64,000 nt of DNA from Micromonospora pisi. GTDB lineage: Bacteria; Actinomycetota; Actinomycetes; Mycobacteriales; Micromonosporaceae. Of this stretch, positions 61,533 through 64,000 are shown piece after piece. The notes below the pieces were generated by a model, which saw only the letters and a list, made by a program, of their open reading frames with translations, was not told the DNA's origin and did no database searches. The stretch lies in assembly GCF_003633685.1 (NCBI RefSeq), contig NZ_RBKT01000001.1:2976001-3040000 (forward strand), given 5' to 3'. A program made the position numbers and the translations under genes. Position 1 is the stretch's first letter, and every line of letters begins with the position of its first letter.

Positions 61533-64000
61533 ATGTCCACCCCCTTGCGTCGTACGGCCGCCGGTCTGGCTGCCGTACTCGCGTTCACCGCTGCCGGCAC
61601 CCCGCCGGCCTCGGCCGCGCCACCGCCGGGTGCTGCTCCCGCCGCCCCCGTCGCGCCGACCGGCGCCACGTCGACAGTCACCCTGATCACGGGTGACGTG
61701 GTCGAGGTTTCCGCTGCCGGAGCCGGTCGGTTCACCGCCTCGGTGCACCCGGGCCCCGGTCGGGAGCGGATGACCTTCCACACCATCGAGGTCGACGGTG
61801 GGATGCGGGTGCTCCCCAGCGACGCGGTGCCGTACGTCTCGGCCGGAACGCTCGACGCGGACCTCTTCGACGTCCAGGAGCTGATCGCCAACGGGTACGG
61901 CGACGCGAAGTCCGCCGGACTGCCGCTCATCGTCCGCTACCGTGACCCGGCGGCTGGTGCCCGCAGCGCCATCGCCGGTACGACCGGCGCCCGGTCGTTG
62001 CCGAGCATCGGTGGCGCCGCACTGGTGGCCGGCAAGTCCTCGCTGGCTGACTTCTGGCGCGCCACCGCGCCGACCGACTCCGCCGGTGCCACGGCCCGTT
62101 CCCGCACCGCCACCGCTCCGGCGCTGGGCGCTGGGATCAGCCAGATCTGGCTGGATGGTCGGGTCCGTTCGACGCTCGACCGGAGCACTGCCCAGATCGG
62201 CGCGCCCGCAGCGTGGCAGGCCGGTTATGACGGGACCGGGGTCAAGGTCGCGGTGCTCGACACCGGCATTGACCAGACCCACCCGGACGTCGCCGGCAAG
62301 GTGGCACTCGCGCAGAACTTCACCGACGGCGCGGATGCGACGGACCACAACGGTCACGGCACCCACGTGGCGTCGACGGTGGCCGGCACCGGCGCCGCCT
62401 CCGGTGGCTCCCGCAAGGGCGTGGCACCGGGTGCGAGCCTGCTCGTCGGCAAGGTGCTCGACGACAACGGCAGCGGCTACCAGTCGTGGATCATCTCGGG
62501 CATGGAGTGGGCCGCCGAACAGGGCGCGGCGGTGGTCAGCATGAGCCTCGGCGGCACCCCGGGCGAGGGCAGCGACCCGCTGCGCGAGGCGGTCGACCGG
62601 ATCACCGCCGAGAGCGACACGCTCTTCGTGGTCGCGGCCGGCAACGAGGGCATGGACTACAGCGTCGGTTCGCCCGGCACCGCCGCGTCGGCGCTGACCG
62701 TCGGCGCGGTCGACCGGGACGAGTCGCTGGCCCCGTTCTCCAGCCGCGGTCCGCGCCTCGGCGACGAGGGGCTCAAGCCGGAGATCACCGCGCCCGGTGT
62801 CGGCATCGTCGCCGCCCGCGCCGCCGGGACCGACATGGGTACGCCGGTCGACGAGCGGTACACCGCCGTCTCCGGTACGTCGATGGCCACCCCGCACGTG
62901 GCCGGCGCGGCCGCGCTGCTGGCCCAGCAGCACCCGGACTGGTCTGCGGCGCGACTGAAGAACGCCCTGGTCAGCACTGCCCGTACGAACGAGGAGCTGT
63001 CGGTCTTCGCCGAGGGCGCCGGCCGGGTGGATGTCGCCCGTGCGGTCAGCCAGCGGGTCTTCGCCACCGGAGTGGCCGACTTCGGCCTACAGGTCAAGAG
63101 CGCTTCCGGAACGGCTCCGGTGGCTCGTACGGTGACGTACACCAACGACGGCACGGTACCGGTGACCCTCACCCTCGCCACGGACGTGTCGAACCTCGGC
63201 ACGGGTGCCCCGGAGACCGGGGCGATCACGGTCGGCACCGGCACGGTGACCGTACCGGCTGGCGGATCGGTGGACGTGCCGGTGACGGTCGACCTGGCCA
63301 AGCTGGCCACCGGTCAGTACGGCGGCTGGATCACCGCGACCGGGCCGGACGGTGTCCTCGCCACCACGGCGATGGCGGTCACCCTGGAGGGCCCACGGCA
63401 CAGCGTCACGTTCCGCGCGGTGGACCGGGCGGGCAAGCCGGTGGCGGTGCCCGTCATCCTGCTCCAGGGCGACAGCAGCCGCTCGGACAGCCTCGGTTTC
63501 CTCTTCGAGGGCACCACCTGGACGACCCGGGTCGAGGCGGGGTCGTACCTGCTGAACAGCTTGATCGACGACGGCGGCGTGCTGGACGAGCAGACGACCC
63601 TGATCACGAACCCGGAGTTGCGGGTCGACCGGGACGTCGAGGTGCTGCTCGACGCCCGCACGGGCACCCCGATCCGGATCGAGACGCCGAAGCCGAGCGA
63701 GCAGCAGGCGGTGCTGAGCTACTACACGCACCGGGTGACCGGCACCGGCCGGGAGATCAACTTCGGCAGCATGCACTTCAGTACGGTCAAGCAGGTCAAC
63801 GTCACGCCGACGAAGCAGGTGTCGGCCGGTGCGTTCGAGTTCTCGTCCCGCTGGCAGCTGGTGGCGCCGATGGTCCAGATCCGGGTGCCCGGAGTGAGCG
63901 GGCCGCTCGACGTCAACCTGACCGGGCAGTCCCCGGCGTACGACGGGAAGCGCACCTTCCCGCTGGTCTACGCGGGTCGGGGTACCCCGGCGGAGCTGAA
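61533..64000 (+). CDS. Secreted subtilisin-like (S8) serine protease, 3' end beyond window
   Basis: The frame runs from ATG 61533 (GAGGAG ahead) to the window end, 822 codons without a stop. A signal peptide (LRRTAAGLAAVLAFTAAG, cleavage near ASA-A at 29) precedes a propeptide of about 180 residues. The S8 domain has D243 in AVLDTGID, H275 in GHGTHVAS, N371 in AAGNEG and S450 in SGTSMATPHVAG. Beyond 500 come beta-rich repeats of Fn3-like and C5a-peptidase-like type (PVARTVTYTNDGTVPVTLTL). It resembles the large 1000-1200 residue subtilases of Streptomyces and should degrade external protein. Confidence 0.93.
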   Translation, partial: MSTPLRRTAAGLAAVLAFTAAGTPPASAAPPPGAAPAAPVAPTGATSTVTLITGDVVEVSAAGAGRFTASVHPGPGRERMTFHTIEVDGGMRVLPSDAVPYVSAGTLDADLFDVQELIANGYGDAKSAGLPLIVRYRDPAAGARSAIAGTTGARSLPSIGGAALVAGKSSLADFWRATAPTDSAGATARSRTATAPALGAGISQIWLDGRVRSTLDRSTAQIGAPAAWQAGYDGTGVKVAVLDTGIDQTHPDVAGKVALAQNFTDGADATDHNGHGTHVASTVAGTGAASGGSRKGVAPGASLLVGKVLDDNGSGYQSWIISGMEWAAEQGAAVVSMSLGGTPGEGSDPLREAVDRITAESDTLFVVAAGNEGMDYSVGSPGTAASALTVGAVDRDESLAPFSSRGPRLGDEGLKPEITAPGVGIVAARAAGTDMGTPVDERYTAVSGTSMATPHVAGAAALLAQQHPDWSAARLKNALVSTARTNEELSVFAEGAGRVDVARAVSQRVFATGVADFGLQVKSASGTAPVARTVTYTNDGTVPVTLTLATDVSNLGTGAPETGAITVGTGTVTVPAGGSVDVPVTVDLAKLATGQYGGWITATGPDGVLATTAMAVTLEGPRHSVTFRAVDRAGKPVAVPVILLQGDSSRSDSLGFLFEGTTWTTRVEAGSYLLNSLIDDGGVLDEQTTLITNPELRVDRDVEVLLDARTGTPIRIETPKPSEQQAVLSYYTHRVTGTGREINFGSMHFSTVKQVNVTPTKQVSAGAFEFSSRWQLVAPMVQIRVPGVSGPLDVNLTGQSPAYDGKRTFPLVYAGRGTPAEL

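Overview
The window is chromosomal DNA of a high-GC actinomycete, most likely a member of the Micromonosporaceae (Micromonospora or a close relative). Support comes from strong GC3 bias, GTG/TTG starts and GTGA/ATGA stop-start overlaps, a fused actinobacterial 2-oxoglutarate dehydrogenase (Kgd), nickel superoxide dismutase with its own protease, CBM2-linked chitinase, and an SCO7613-type giant membrane protein. No rRNA, tRNA, CRISPR array, transposase or integrase was seen. Assignments rest on reading protein sequence and motifs; no database search was possible.

Layout. 1-2500: a type VII secretion-style toxin-immunity cassette (DNA-binding-like tail, WXG100 protein, CpnT-N-like carrier, GH-E nuclease, ankyrin and SUFU proteins as likely immunity proteins). 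2537-10018: scattered single genes (DivIVA motif protein, DUF4262, phytanoyl-CoA dioxygenase family, YjbR, a broken beta-propeller gene, YceI), then an alpha/beta hydrolase and a TetR regulator that diverge across a near-perfect 47-bp palindrome, then LtrA. 10503-13683: a membrane protein followed by a translationally coupled pair that probably turns arginine into ornithine and glutamate semialdehyde. 13703-24555: a long minus-strand run (FHA protein, pterin dehydratase, fatty acid desaturase, 1208-residue membrane protein, CutA, acyltransferase, patatin, HTH regulator, ABC exporter).

24728-27675: a membrane-anchored lectin-domain protein and a transmembrane Ser/Thr kinase. 27753-37573: a carbohydrate locus with GH18 chitinase, ROK regulator, GH36 alpha-galactosidase, a sugar-binding lipoprotein, two permeases and a convergent ATPase. 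37757-39672: glycosyltransferase and BON protein. 39947-43950: response regulator, histidine kinase and HtrA protease in one operon, resembling mycobacterial MprAB-PepD. 44051-45543: PadR regulator with DUF4097 protein. 45666-47437: a GNAT/PlsC acyltransferase pair resembling ornithine-lipid synthesis genes. 47775-55131: central carbon genes (kgd, DUF6104, pta, ackA). 55840-64000: secreted beta-helix protein with an unusual AT-rich leader, oxidoreductase, malic enzyme, sodX/sodN, a GNAT and a truncated subtilisin-like protease.

Three copies of a 44-46 bp palindromic repeat with a conserved 20-nt loop lie just downstream of unrelated genes (27682, 37705, 58533). Most genes are ordinary; the points most worth checking are the toxin cassette, the dispersed repeat, the arginine dihydrolase reading of the DDAH-like gene, and the leader of the beta-helix gene.
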